Source: Spizellomyces punctatus DAOM BR117 | Taxonomy: Eukaryota; Chytridiomycota; Chytridiomycetes; Spizellomycetales; Spizellomycetaceae | Assembly (NCBI RefSeq): GCF_000182565.1 | Contig: NW_015971552.1 | Coordinates: forward strand, 517,528 to 579,104 | Direction of reading: 5' to 3' | DNA: 61,577 nucleotides | Shown here: positions 23,213-35,210 of the stretch, piece after piece | How the letters are laid out: every line of letters starts with the position of its first letter | Numbering within the stretch: the stretch's first letter is position 1 | Made by a program: the position numbers and the translations under genes | The notes under the pieces: model-generated | The model's input: the letters and a program-made list of their open reading frames with translations, nothing else | Told to the model about the DNA's origin: nothing | Database searches by the model: none

Positions 23213-24063
23213 GACGATTATGTACCGACTAGCAGCACTAGATAGTTTTGCCTGCCATTAGACGCATGCAGTTTACCCTTATCCGTGGAATAAATACTTG
23301 CTCGCTCGCAACAGGCACAATGGTTGCAAAGAATGTATGGTCGCTTTTGGGTCACTTTTCGGGTTGAATGGTGTGCACAACCTGAATCAGGAGGGCAATG
23401 AGCTACATCTTGTGGATTTCGTCAGTGTGAAACGGGTTGCATACCGTCGTCTTCTTCCCACGTAAGACCCTGGCCATCCTTTTTGTGTTGGCCCACCTGC
23501 AGATTGACCGGTCCGAAAAGCCTGTCATTCCAGCCAGAATGAGGTGACCGGCTCGTCTTTGCATCACTTTCCAGCCGTAGTGCTCATTGGCCTGAAAATT
23601 ACAAACTTAGGTCACCAAACTTAGATATACCTAACCCTAACTAGCGTTCGGTGTTCGTGGAATGGTTTGCTAATGCTCCACAGTATCCGGACGTATCCTT
23701 CCGTGATAACTTTGCAGCATCATAAAAGGAGCTTAATCCTACTCGTGCTTAACAATGGTAGATGCCTCTGCACCAATGCTTCGAATCAGCGAATTACGGT
23801 GTAGTGCTTAGGCTACTATAGATAAACCCTAAATACAAGCAGGGCCGGTCAAACCACGGGTCTTGAGGGAGAACCTGGCCGATCACGCTTTCTTTTCTTT
23901 TCACTTAATTCTCGCAAGTGGACATGGCAACCCAACACTTTCAGCAACTACAAATGGCATATGAAGGTTTTTTTTCTTGCCACATGTCGACGGCGGATAG
24001 CCAACAGACCCGAAGGGCTTTGCCGCTCGCGGTCATGATCTTATCTTTTTTGCCCTGCATCAA
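23213..24063. other. Intergenic, about 850 bp
   Basis: No convincing ORF. A short telomere-like CCTAACCCTAACTAG sequence occurs at about 23630-23644. The remainder is unremarkable. Confidence 0.4.
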
Positions 24064-24649
24064 TTACTGGCTCCCTATTCCTCGCCAGATGTATGCCGTG
24101 GGCGAATGCGAACCACTCTTTGCAAGCGCAGCGTCAGAGAGAAAGACATTGAATTGCGGAAGTGAGGGCCCGTCTGGTCCGCTGGCATTATAGTGTACCG
24201 ATACGACAAATGATCCATAGTTCTGCGTTTGTTCTCCAGGGATGATCGCGACGTGATAACGTGTCGGGAGCGAGAGGGTTACCCCGAGGGTAGCATCTGA
24301 AGATATCCTGAGCTTCTGGTGACCCTTGGGTGTAGCCGTGCGGGAAAGGGGGAGAGAGTAGGTGGAGTCCTGCTTTGGGGAGTCCATCTTGGCTGGCAGG
24401 ATTCCTCTGCGGTCTTCGTTTGTCTTTGGACACCACGTAATGGTTGAGGGTTGAAGGGAGAGGTGGCAAAAGTGGGTGGAGTGTCAGGTCGAGAACTCTG
24501 TTTTTTTTCTGCCAGCGTCTGGGGGCTTGATAGTACGCCAGGATATCGTTTGGGTCGCGACCGATGATGGCCATGGGATTTGACACCTCCAGATGACCGA
24601 CAGGAGCCGAGGCAGTCTGGTTAGCAGGCCGCGGGGCCGTGGCGACCAT
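24064..24649 (-). CDS. Possible small gene, two overlapping minus-strand frames
   Basis: Two open frames overlap here. One runs 24649-24188 (MVATAPRPANQTAS...) and one 24387-24064 (MDSPKQDSTYSLPL...). The second contains strand-like text (GVTLSLPTRYHVAIIPGEQ, NYGSFVVSVHYNASG) that looks more like protein than chance. They could be exons of one gene, but no clean junction was found. No family is recognised and there is no signal peptide. Low confidence. Confidence 0.25.
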
Positions 24650-26455
24650 CGATGCGTCCCCATGTTAGTGAGCATGGTCCTTGAGGAAAACTCCTCAAAA
24701 TTCCAATTGATAACATGTCGCTCTTTGAATAAACTGGGAGTTTCCCGCACTGCTGCTATACTGAGAAACGGGGAGACGTGCGGGAGGAAAAGAGGGACGT
24801 GTTAGCAGCCAGCGGCGTGAAACGGCGAGGTTTCCCTCACCGTTGGAGGTATGAAATACTGCTGGTGCTGCCGACGGGAAGGTGAATCAATTTGGGGATG
24901 ATCACTGATCTACCGTTGATGATGAGAAAGATCGCACATTTAATAAACTCATTATTACCCGTTAACGAAGCATAACGACATAAGTTTGAGTCAGCGAATG
25001 CGAGTGCGGTGTTTACTCCTAAAGGAAAATGTCAGACATGAACGCAACTGAGCAAGATATTTGCAAATATGGACAGTAACCCAACAAAATGTTCCTAAAC
25101 CGCTGGCCGATGGCACATTACCGGCAATATCCCAACGTTCACAAAGAGCCAAAAAGACTAAAAGTTTCTCCCAAGGCACTGTCTTGCAGATATTGTCTAA
25201 CTTTGCCTCTCAATTTTTGGACAATATCAGATAAAGACTCTCTCCGCGCGAGATAAAAATGCTACCGGCCAAGAAAGGTTTAACTACGGGCCTAGAACGA
25301 ACGATATCAGCACAGGGGCGATTCCCCAGTCATCGAGCGCATCTATCGTCAACTGATTACATGTCGTATCTTGGATGGCAAGAACATCCCTATCCTCAAT
25401 GCAACCGGAATGACTCCGTTGAACATTATACGAATGGCTATCAAAAGATAGGGATGGATACCAGTGTTGATTGATGGCGGGTGAGGAGCTAATCTGCAAT
25501 ATGCTGCAAGTGCCCATATCCTGCCGGTACCACCTGTGAAGCGATCAGTCGTTACGCAATGAGTTGATGTTGATGAAGCGGGCATTGAGCACAGGGTTGT
25601 CAACATTGCCAAACATCCTAGAGTAATAAGCACAGAACACTGTCGGTGGACGCCCATAGATGTTGCTATAGGTGCTGGCATAACATACGCACATCAGAAT
25701 TCAGAAAAAAAGTGGATGTATAATTATGCGATATATGCGTACAATCACCATGTAACTAGCCACATAATCCTGGAAGAACCCAAAATTTGGGACTTTAAGG
25801 AATCGGGTGTGATCAGCCTCTTAGTTAAAATCATGAAACATAATACTTGTCCTCTAGAGTCGCCCTAAGGAGCTGCTTGTAGATATTCCTGCTTCAGCAT
25901 ACACAGAACTTCCTTCGCGATCACACCGAGGGGTTTCCATTTGGATTCAGTCGAAGATAAATTTGTAGTATAGGGTCCCCCACCGTCCAGAACGCTTCTA
26001 GCTTAGGATCGATACCGCAACATTCAAAGTCTAGTTTAAATCTATTTTCTTCTATTCAGCGCAGCAACTATTGGTGACCCCATAGGTTTGAAAAGGATTG
26101 ATCTTGAATCTGGGAACTGTCATTGGCGTTCTCCCAATAGTTTCATCACCACTTTCTCTGTATATGTCTTTAATGCAATCGAAGATATATTTGCTGTTTA
26201 AAGAGATTCACAGAAGATTTATTGGTACAGACACTAGAGCAGGGCATATTCGTGACTTCGTGACTTCACAGTCAGATAATCAGTGCCTGTGCCTGAGTAG
26301 AACTAATGATGTATGGTGAAAATATACACAGATGCGCTATATGCTTTTCTACTACGTCTAAATCTATGGTTATACTCTACGCACACTATCTAATATAAGG
26401 TATTGGCGTTCTCTCATAATTGATGAGATTCTGCGTGTCAATATAAAGACCCAGT
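24650..26455. other. Long intergenic region, 1.8 kb
   Basis: AT-rich sequence with only short unrecognised ORFs (for example 25349-25681 minus, 110 aa). I see no transposase, terminal repeat or RNA gene. Confidence 0.35.
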
Positions 26456-29400
26456 CTAAAAATTGTCGGTGCTATCCCATGACAGATTGCAATTGCCTTT
26501 GGCAGGCTTTGAACCAAAATCCATGAGTACGGCGCCATCGACGACTTTGTCGATGGGAGAACCAGAGTCGTCAGCGGTGGACTTTGTGGAGAACTTGAAA
26601 AAGCCTGCCTTTTTTGAATTCGTCCGCCAGATCTCAAAGTTGCAGTCTGCCGGGCGAAATGTTGGATCTTTGAATCTTCTGAAAGCCGTGTTGGGGATGT
26701 TGGAGTCCGAAGGAGCATCTTGTAATGCCGGACGTTGTATGTAAGATCCTTTGAGAAGGCGCCACGAGTATAACTAATATTCACGGTATCTTACCAAGAA
26801 CGTATATGCGTAAAGTATTGTCGGCTCTCACTTTGAAGTGCTCCTGGATAATCCAGAGAATGAATTTGACCGCGTAGGGATGGTCCCCGTCAACCCTACC
26901 GCCTCTCCATTTGCCAGTGATCACAAAAACATCGGCTACTCATGCAGATTAGTATTGCATCAGGCGGTAGTAGTCAAAAGCGTCCGACAAGGTTCAACCT
27001 ACCGTTTGTAAAACCAGAAACATCAGCTCTACTGCCGGTGTTTTTACTGCCGTGGTGAGCAACCTTCACCAAGTGCGAATCTCTCCCGGTTGTAAACCTT
27101 GCGAAACTTTGGGCAATCACATCACCTGTCAGAAGCAGTTTCACAGCTCCAAGATGAGGCTGGGTGACAATGCTGATATCTGACCGTTAAAAATAAAATG
27201 CAAATAGTAAGAATAGCTCCATTGACCCCGAGGCACAAACTTCAGCCTCTCACAATTTTTTAGAGGTGCCACGTCGAGTTTGCTATCCGGGAGCTCTCTC
27301 TCATCAAGAGCGACAAATGGGCTGCTTGAACATACGGGTGCAATTCCTAGGGGGGCATTTTCTGCCGGCATGCATTGTTCATCTGCAACATAACTTGAGA
27401 AGGATCTTGTCACAAGGGGCTCTTGAGTCGTGACCCTATCAGGTCTAGTGCCTCCGAAAGACCGCCTCCCATATATGTCGGTAAGCTGACGGGTCGGCGG
27501 CCACAAGACATCGGTACTTCCGGAAACTGCCAATCTAAAACTTTGACCAGGAGGTCGACCGCCGACATAACCAGGTGAAACTTGTAAACCATTGTCGCTG
27601 GAGCGTTGCCACAGCTCAAACAAAATGGATGTGAAGGCATGGCCTTGCTTTCCTGCAGAGTCAGGATTGACCAATGCCATGCTGTCCACCCACGGCTCGT
27701 TCGGAGGCGTGAGACCGGCAGCAGTAATGATATCCCTCCATTTTTTCTTTGTGTCAGGTAGTCGAAAAGTCTTTGCTTTGGGACCAATGAGCGGAACTAC
27801 GGAGTGGGCAAGGAAATTTACAGCCTTTGTGTAATCGTTCTGTCGGATGATGATGGCTTAGAGTCGGGAAGCTAACCATTCTAGAATCAGCGTCCATTCT
27901 ACTTACATGCTCGGTCGCACTGACGATGGTTCTCGTTGATATATCCATGGGGTTATTCCAGGTCATTGGAGCTAAAGGCCGAACAATAACAGATTCATTC
28001 AGCAGACTGTGGAGGTCGCTATCCTTTTCAGGACCCTACCTTGAAGAGGGACCCAACGTCCCCTAGGTCCGAGATTGTCACCGCCAGATCTGAGTACTTT
28101 CAAAAACGACGCAAAGTGATCTGAGACATATCTTGAGCAATTTGTGCGGTTGCTCCCAAACTCAGAAGACTACGTTACCTTCGTCATTGTGCGTAACCAT
28201 AATCTGCAACGTATGGGGTCAATCGTATGTAAAATTGAGAGAATTCATGGCAAGCCGCAAATGGGACCATCCCATCCCCACCGTACCTCATCGAAATAGT
28301 AGTCCTTTTCGGTACCATCAATAACGATAGGTCCAAGCTGTTGCTTGAAGACCTCAGTTGATCTCGTGTGTGTTTTACCTCCGTCTACCCAAATGCGACG
28401 TCTAAATCAGAGCAAGAAGCGATGACAATACTTTCTATGAGACGGAGAACTACACAACTGCTCAAAAAAGGTTGTGGTAACTGACCTTTCCTTCAGCGTG
28501 CACGCGTTGGGATAGGCTTTGACATTAGTACTGCTCCATACGACTGGCACCCCATTTTGCATCAGGTTCTGACATTCATATCGGACATGTTCTTGGACCA
28601 TGGAATCAGCTTGTCCATCATTGACGACATACAGGTTGATCCACTCAACCTCTTGAGGCACTGGTCTTCTAGTGACAGTGACTGTCACCCTAACGCACAA
28701 CAACCCACGAAACCTCTTCAGAAACGGTTCTCCGTTTGGATCCTTGTCAGCGTCCTCGTAATCCTTGTCGGGATCATCTTCACCTGGGTCCTCTGGCGGA
28801 TCGGGGCCGTCTTCAGGTGGGTCATCCGGATTGTCGGGGTCTACCGGGTCATCATCTTCAAAGTCTGAGCGAGATCGTCTGCCTCTGGTCGTGACTGCGT
28901 GTTTGACGCATCAGGACTGCAAAGAAAAAAAGTTTCGAAAGTAGGGGCTACCATGGTCTCTAACTTACGAATTTGATTCTGCTCATTTACTCCTGTTGAA
29001 GGATTACCGTTCCAATAGCCATTGCTAGGGTTAAGGCCTGTCGCAGTCGCCCGACCCAAAAGGTCTTCAGCCACCGGGACCATATTGATCCCGCGAGAGG
29101 CAGTGTATATGTTCATAGCAGCAAAGGCTGCAAGACCTTCAGGATTGTCCAGATATGCGCAACCCCGCACAACCTCGCGCTGGGCTGGTTTTGATTGCAT
29201 GCATGAGCCTATCACCACATTTTCAATATAATCATCAAGCAAAACGTCTTGTACCTGTTAAACCTGCTGCCAGGTACTTTCTCAATTTGACAACGGCAGT
29301 ATCAAAGTCTCCGACGTTGGTGTAATCGGATATCATGCTGTTAATAAGCTGAGGGAATACATCCACCACGCGCCGCAAACAGTTCCCCATAACCATCAGC

Positions 29401-31569
29401 GCCAGGCCTACTTGTTTAATTGCAGCGTCCCAGCGGCCGCCTGTATCGCACGTATCCGAATTATACATCACTTTCAAAGTTTGAACAATGTCACGGAATG
29501 TAACACCTACATAACGAAAAGATCAGTTTCAACAATGTCCTAATGACCCTTGATCTAATACCACCTACATACCGCCGGCAAACTCATCCGAAGCACCTAT
29601 GGAGAAAGAGCGATATGAGCTCGGAAGAGGTGGGCCAGGTGGGAAGCGTGAAAACAATGTCATTACCCTTGCTATAAAACGTAGTTGCAGCGTCATTTCG
29701 CTCGATGGCAACCGAATCTGTCGTAGAAATGCGGCAAACGGCCTTGTTGGCATCGTCCTCATTGGGCATTACCGAAAATGCCGAGCAACCCGGTGAGTGG
29801 ACGCAAAGTTTGGCGCAATCCGACACGGACCCAAGAGGTTCCTCAAAGGAAGAAGCTGCCGCTAAACTTCCGGGAACCGGGTCCCGGAACTTTAATGCCT
29901 CACAACAGCATCCTTCAGTAACTTTCCAGCACAGCGATGAACACCAAAGAAGTGGAAAATCCCCACAACCGCAACTCCCATCACGACCAATGTCGACGCA
30001 TGAATTGCCATCTGAAAAAACTGGATAAACAAATCTGTCTGCGTACGCTAAGCGGAGCATGGAAACTCACGAACTCGGCGACCGTCGTGTGAGCAGGTAT
30101 GACTAGCCCCAGTTGATTGAAAGCCGCACGAATCGGACCAGTACAGTAATAAGGAGCATTTAGGAGCTGGTTGATCGGTGGACCAGACAACAAAATCCAC
30201 TGGCAGCAGATCCCCTGACGGACCAAGTTCTATGATAAGAAATGCAATCAAGCAAGACAGCATAACATCATTCTTTTCCTATACCCGTTGATCGAAGTGT
30301 TTCAATCGGATGTCTGAAATCCTCTACAAACCAAGTAACAGTGCCCGCCAAGGTGAGAACAAAGCTAACCAAGTCGAATAATGAAGATGTGTAGAAGCAG
30401 GGTTAATGCACCGACCGGAAGTGATGTCGCAGGAAAAATAGTTGATATGCAGCGCCGTTAAAATGATACTGAGAAGCACGGTCAAAACCTCGACTATCAA
30501 TCAGGATAACGGTGAACATAAAAATGGCAGGAGATAAGACGCAAAATTCTGTCGCAGTGCGATGAAATGTTCTATACACGAATAATATCAAAAAGGAACA
30601 GCAAGACCTACCAAATATTTCCACAGCAGCAATTGGAATACCAACGGGACCAAGGACGACACCACCGATCCGCAACGCAGTAAAGACTATCCTGGCGCCG
30701 CCCCTGATCACCGCTTTTAGGACGGCAAGGCCTATTCTCTGAAGTTTAGGCATTCTTGCTGGCGTCAACCTGCTTCGAGAGGGGCCGTCGAGGAGTTCAT
30801 AGGGCCAGTTTGTCATTTCAAATGAGTCGGCACGCGCAATTAGCTCGTGCGTATGGGCGGCGATGACCGTACTCATCTCGATGGGCATGAAATCGCGCTT
30901 GGTAAATTGGCTGGTATCGAAACAACTGCAAAGATCTTGGGCCTTCGCGGTGGAAAGACATTCCAGGGAACTCAAGATGCTGGCGTGTTTCATGCAAATG
31001 CTCAAAGCGGCTCGAAGCTCCAAATCACAGCTGGAAGGACCCAGTTCTTGAACCTTTCGGTCGATCAGATCGCAAGTGGCACCGTACACGTCGTTGTTCT
31101 CGTCTCGCAGCTTGGCGTCTGCGGCCATACTACTAAGAGTCTCGTGTCGCAGGGTCCCAGTGTTGCCAACATGAACCATGATCTGCTCCACCAAGTCTTC
31201 GTCAGCAAAGTCGTGAAGGCCCACCGCACGCTTGATATGCACAAACTTGGGCACTTCTTCATTGTCGGCTTTTTTGCCGACACTTTTGTCGATGGAATTT
31301 ATCATAGCCAAAATCTCCTCTCGATCCAATGAGCCATCGCCGTTGCCATCGTACGCTTGCAAGACCCTCAAGTAATTGTCTCTTCCGGATTTATGCCTGT
31401 GACGTGTGATGGCACGATTGGCCAAATGGTTGACGAGATGGTCCGAAAGATCATACACAGGCTGCTGGGCTGTTGATTGCAGGATGGCGCCGCTGCTGAA
31501 AAGGCCCAACAGCAGCAGAAGCACTAGTCGCGGTGTTGAGTTCATTGCCCTCATCCGCATGCGACACAT
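26456..31569 (-). CDS. Large secreted multi-domain protein: EF-hand, Cys-rich/apple-like region, acidic linker, ComEC-like metallo-beta-lactamase fold
   Basis: Multi-exon gene read by eye. The start at 31569 leads into a signal peptide (RLVLLLLLGLFSSGA). An EF-hand loop (DGNGDGSLDREE, about 31345) follows, then a Cys-rich region, a hydrophobic Gly-rich stretch, a second Cys-dense block (about 30060-29900), an apple/PAN-like segment (VSDCAKLCVHSPGCSAFSVM) and helical segments (29480-29000). Next is an Asp/Pro-rich linker (about 28860-28720) ending at a Lys-Arg pair. The C-terminal half carries metallo-beta-lactamase motifs of ComEC type: WINLYVVNDGQADSMV strand, WVDGG, VTHNDEGN (in place of THxDxDH), KLLLTGDVIAQ and KVAHHGSKNTGS (about 27060). 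It ends CNLSWDSTDNF at 26456. A secreted hydrolase or nuclease is inferred. The altered second metal motif makes activity uncertain, and the model could be two genes. Confidence 0.6.
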
Positions 31570-32304
31570 CCTTGTCGCTGTCGCAGAGACTATGAGGACG
31601 TGACAGTGTCAGTTTGCACAATGAGCAGCCCTTTGCTAATCCTTGCTTGTATGAGCATTCCCCTCCATAAGGCCATCGTTAATCCCCGGCAAAATGGCAC
31701 TGCAGTGCAAGCGTCATTATTCGTGGAGTGCATGCAATGCAAAAAAGGCTTGTGGTACAAGTGAGATCTTTCCTTTTGCAAACTTTGGAAGGATTTGAAA
31801 TGGAAATGTAAAAGAGAAGAAGCATGCGGGGAGAAAAAAGCAAGCCACAAAGCCCAACATAAACAAAGCGGCTTTCCGGCTTGGCGATCGAGTCCGCAAG
31901 ACAAATTTTTGGTAAATTTGTTGCTTTCATTTCCCTGAATCCTGGTTCCCCGTGTCCCTGAATTATCGAACTCGTCCATTCTTCCGTGGCTTAAATTCTC
32001 AAGTAATATTCCACACACGTGGCTCCATGGGAAACAAAACGCTTGGTTATTCTCAGGGATCTTTCCACGTGATCTTCAAAGCCGCGCACCTTCTTCATTC
32101 TTATTTCTTTACGATCAAAGCTGGTTCTATAAAAACGTCTATCTAGTATATCAAGTCTACAGATTATTACATTGGCCATTTGCAAACTCTGAGATGCGTC
32201 TGCTACTTAGAAGAATTTTGAGGTTATGGCATTCGTCATAAAAGAAAGAGGGTACATTTGATTAGTTCCAACATAAACAGGCATAGTGGCCGCGCACTTT
32301 GCAA
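31570..32304. other. Intergenic, 735 bp
   Basis: Upstream region of the EF-hand/MBL gene and 3' flank of the CBM18 gene. Short ORFs here are not credible. No repeats are seen. Confidence 0.4.
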
Positions 32305-34844
32305 TCAAGTGGGACGGGGAGAAGGAACAGGTGGCACCGTAACCTGAGGGGGCACAGTGGTCAAGTGTATAGCGGTTCTTGTAGTCGACAGAGTATTCGT
32401 CGGTGTGATGCATTTTTGGGTATCCGCAGGAGCCCAGATACCTGCCGGCCCACAAAGAGCCGTTTGATTTCCTACCAAAGGCGAAGGACAGGGGCCCGTG
32501 GCGTTCTGTCCCAGTGGCGTGCGCGGGAACACATCCGAGACGCAAGTCGACTCCTTGCTCCAAACACACTGCGACGTATCGACGGTAGTCCATTTGCCAC
32601 TTGGAAGGCAGCGTGCCGTTTGATTGCCACTGAAGAGAACGGGACATGGAGCACTTGCGATTCCATTGAAAGGCGTTGCGGGAAACACGTCAAATGCCGG
32701 GCATCCTATGCGATAGCACTGGGAGGTGTCGGGGGTAGCCCATATACCATCTGGATTACACCGAGCCGTCATGTTACCGGCAAAACCGTTTGAGCAAGAT
32801 TGAGTTGCGTTCTGTGTGTAATTTTAGACCAAAGCATATGAGAAATAGCCATAATTGACAACTTTGTACAGTGGATCTGATAAACAGTATCACGAGGAAT
32901 AGTTTAGATACGTTACCTGTCCAGCCAGTTTACTCGTCCATCCTGCCGCTGTCGGGCAGACAACGATCGGAGGATTGCATGTGGATACCACCTTTCCCCA
33001 CAAGCCGTTCGATAGACACTCAGCGGTAACATTGCCGTTCGCATTACCATTTGCACAGGGTATCGTAGCACTTGCGTTAGCTGGGGTTGCAGTCCAGTTT
33101 CCAATATAATTCACCCCGTCTTGCGACATCATAGTGGCTGCGGAACACTTGATGTCCAAGGGCCACCCGCAGGCGCCAAAACCTTCCTGACACTGGGAAG
33201 GACTACAGTATTCGGACGACGCGGCGCACTGACCTGCCTTACCACAGCAGGCGGTTGGCCCACAGGAAGTCTGATTTACACTTGTGAAGCCGCAGACTGA
33301 AATGGTACCGTATTTAGCATAGGTAATGCGCGACGAGCAATCGGATCATCTGAGAAGATACCTGCGGTCTTGTCAAATGTCTGGGGGCCACAATCTCCGT
33401 AAATTGGATTACATGTGGTGCGATCACAAAAACTGCGGAAAGTCCCGCATTGGCCAATAGATGTATCACAGCACGTTCCTTTGGGACATCTCCTATTTTC
33501 CGCAGTCGCGTAAGGACCACATTCTAAAACAAAAGTAATTAGCAACATGATTCTATGGTGTTTTCAAAGCCTAACGAACAGGTTGGCAGGCAAATGCTTA
33601 CGATGATTCTGGTTGAAAAATTGAGTACATTGGCCTGGTCCAAAGCCTATCTGACATCCCGTGGGTGCGCCATTTTGGGAAGGCTTTTGTGGATCCGCTA
33701 GCATGCAATCAGCAAAGCCCAATCCACAAAGGCCCTGTCCGTTGCAGCAGCCGGTTGGACAAACAGCAAAGTTGGCAGAAGTAGCGCCACATACTAAAAT
33801 TGGCGCAATTGTGAGATTTACGTTCAAAGTTCGAGAAAAAAGAAAGCAAGTATATTGAGTGATAACACATAAAAGTTACTTACTAGCTTTTGGGTCGACA
33901 GTCCTGTGTGTACAAGGTCCATATCCGTAGCGGCAGTTGTCAGGACCGCAAAAGTCGGGACCTGAGCCGCAAAGTCCTTTCAAGCTGCAGCATTGACCAT
34001 TCGGACATAACGGGGTGGCTGCCGCAGGCCCGCATTGTTCGGCTTGAGGCGATGCAGCGTAAGCATCAAAGGTCATCGAGGAGTTTGCCGGTTGCAGAGG
34101 AGGAACATAGGGCAGGTTGGGGATTGTGGGCAGGAGGATGGTTTCAACTGCATCTTGAACGGAATTTTCGCCGCAAATCCGAGTTCTGTAATACGTAAAG
34201 TGGGTAGTTAGAAAGTAGTAAATAAGCCATGAACCACAACAAACTACATGTAAGAGGTTGCCATACCTCAAAATGTATAACATCTGCTGGGCATTGGCAT
34301 CGACCGGTTTCCTCAACAGGGTTGCGGCGAGGAAGCAACCACAAGCAAACTTTTTGTCCAGTACATCGAAAATGTTAGCCTTTGGATCGATTTTCGACAA
34401 GACATCTTTGACCTGCTTGACACAATTTGCACCGGACGCAGCGTCATTTGCACAGGGGAGTGCAGACGAAAGAACGAGATGGCGGAGGATATAAGCAATG
34501 TTGGCAGTAGGACCCAGCATAAAATCCATGGGACAGTCCTTCTGGACCTGAAGGTTAAGGGCCTGTAAGGACTGCTGACAAGCGCCCTTGGGATCGCAGA
34601 AAGCCGCGCGTTCTGCGTCTTGATTCAATGAGGAGAGGTTTCCAAAAACAGCCGCGCGGCTGCACTGCAGCTGCATTCCCAGGGCGGCAGCGCAAGCAGG
34701 CGTGGGAACCTTGAACGCGGCGAGATCATTCGGAGTAAAGAGGGCAAAGGAAGACGGGATAGCAGCGATGGAAACGTCATTTGCTGCCGCCAATACGAAA
34801 GCTACGAGGACGGCGGCGGCCTGCCGTGCTGTGAAAAAAAGCAT
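32305..34844 (-). CDS. Secreted chitin-binding protein: four CBM18 (hevein) modules plus HRM-like Cys/Trp repeats
   Basis: Secreted lectin-like protein expected to bind chitin. The start at 34844 gives a signal peptide (MLFFTARQAAAVLVAFVLAA). A Cys-rich domain of about 170 residues follows (PTPACAAALGMQLQCSRAA, CDPKGACQQSL, CVKQVKDVLSKIDPK, KKFACGCFLAATLL). Four CBM18 modules are each on their own exon: CGPAAATPLCPNGQCCSLKG (about 34050), CPTGCCNGQGLCGLGFADC (about 33750), CPKGTCCDTSIGQCGTFRSF (about 33470) and CGPTACCGKAGQCAASSEYC (about 33230). Three HRM-like repeats end the protein, with pattern TPxGxxAxxPCPxxxxGNQT, then C-G-x-W-x-x-x-D-T-x-x-C. CBM18 proteins are expanded in chytrids, where shielding of fungal chitin is a proposed role. 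The gene is divergent from the thaumatin-chitinase gene. Confidence 0.82.
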
Positions 34845-35210
34845 GGAGCAGCGACAGAAAGATGGACAGCTGTTGCTCGTGGCACTGAGAGCGAGAAGCT
34901 CCAGGCGACAATGCGAGGGAATATCCCGGAAGACAAACACGCTGCTCAACACGCTCGGCGGGGAAGCATTTCACATGATTGGATGCAGATCTGCGCCTAC
35001 AACAAGAACTAAATCGTGGAGAAAAAGTTTTGATCGGGGGGATTTGTCCCACGGACTCGGGCGGAATGGAATTCATCCATAAAAAAAGTTTTTTAGAATC
35101 ATGGCTTGGCTTGCCTTCGTGCTTCAGTCACATGATTGGAAAGCAGTTGCTTGCAGGACGCTGTTCTTCCCAATTCCCTAGTGCTTGGGCCATTCCGGTT
35201 GCTGCCTACG
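34845..35210. promoter_or_regulatory. Bidirectional promoter of the two chitin-related genes, 366 bp
   Basis: The start codons of the CBM18 protein (-) and the thaumatin-chitinase fusion (+) face away from each other across this segment. The layout implies shared control. No specific operator is assigned. Confidence 0.5.

Noticed and set aside
25349-25681. 110-aa minus-strand ORF
   Set aside because: No domain, no flanking gene structure, and composition consistent with chance.
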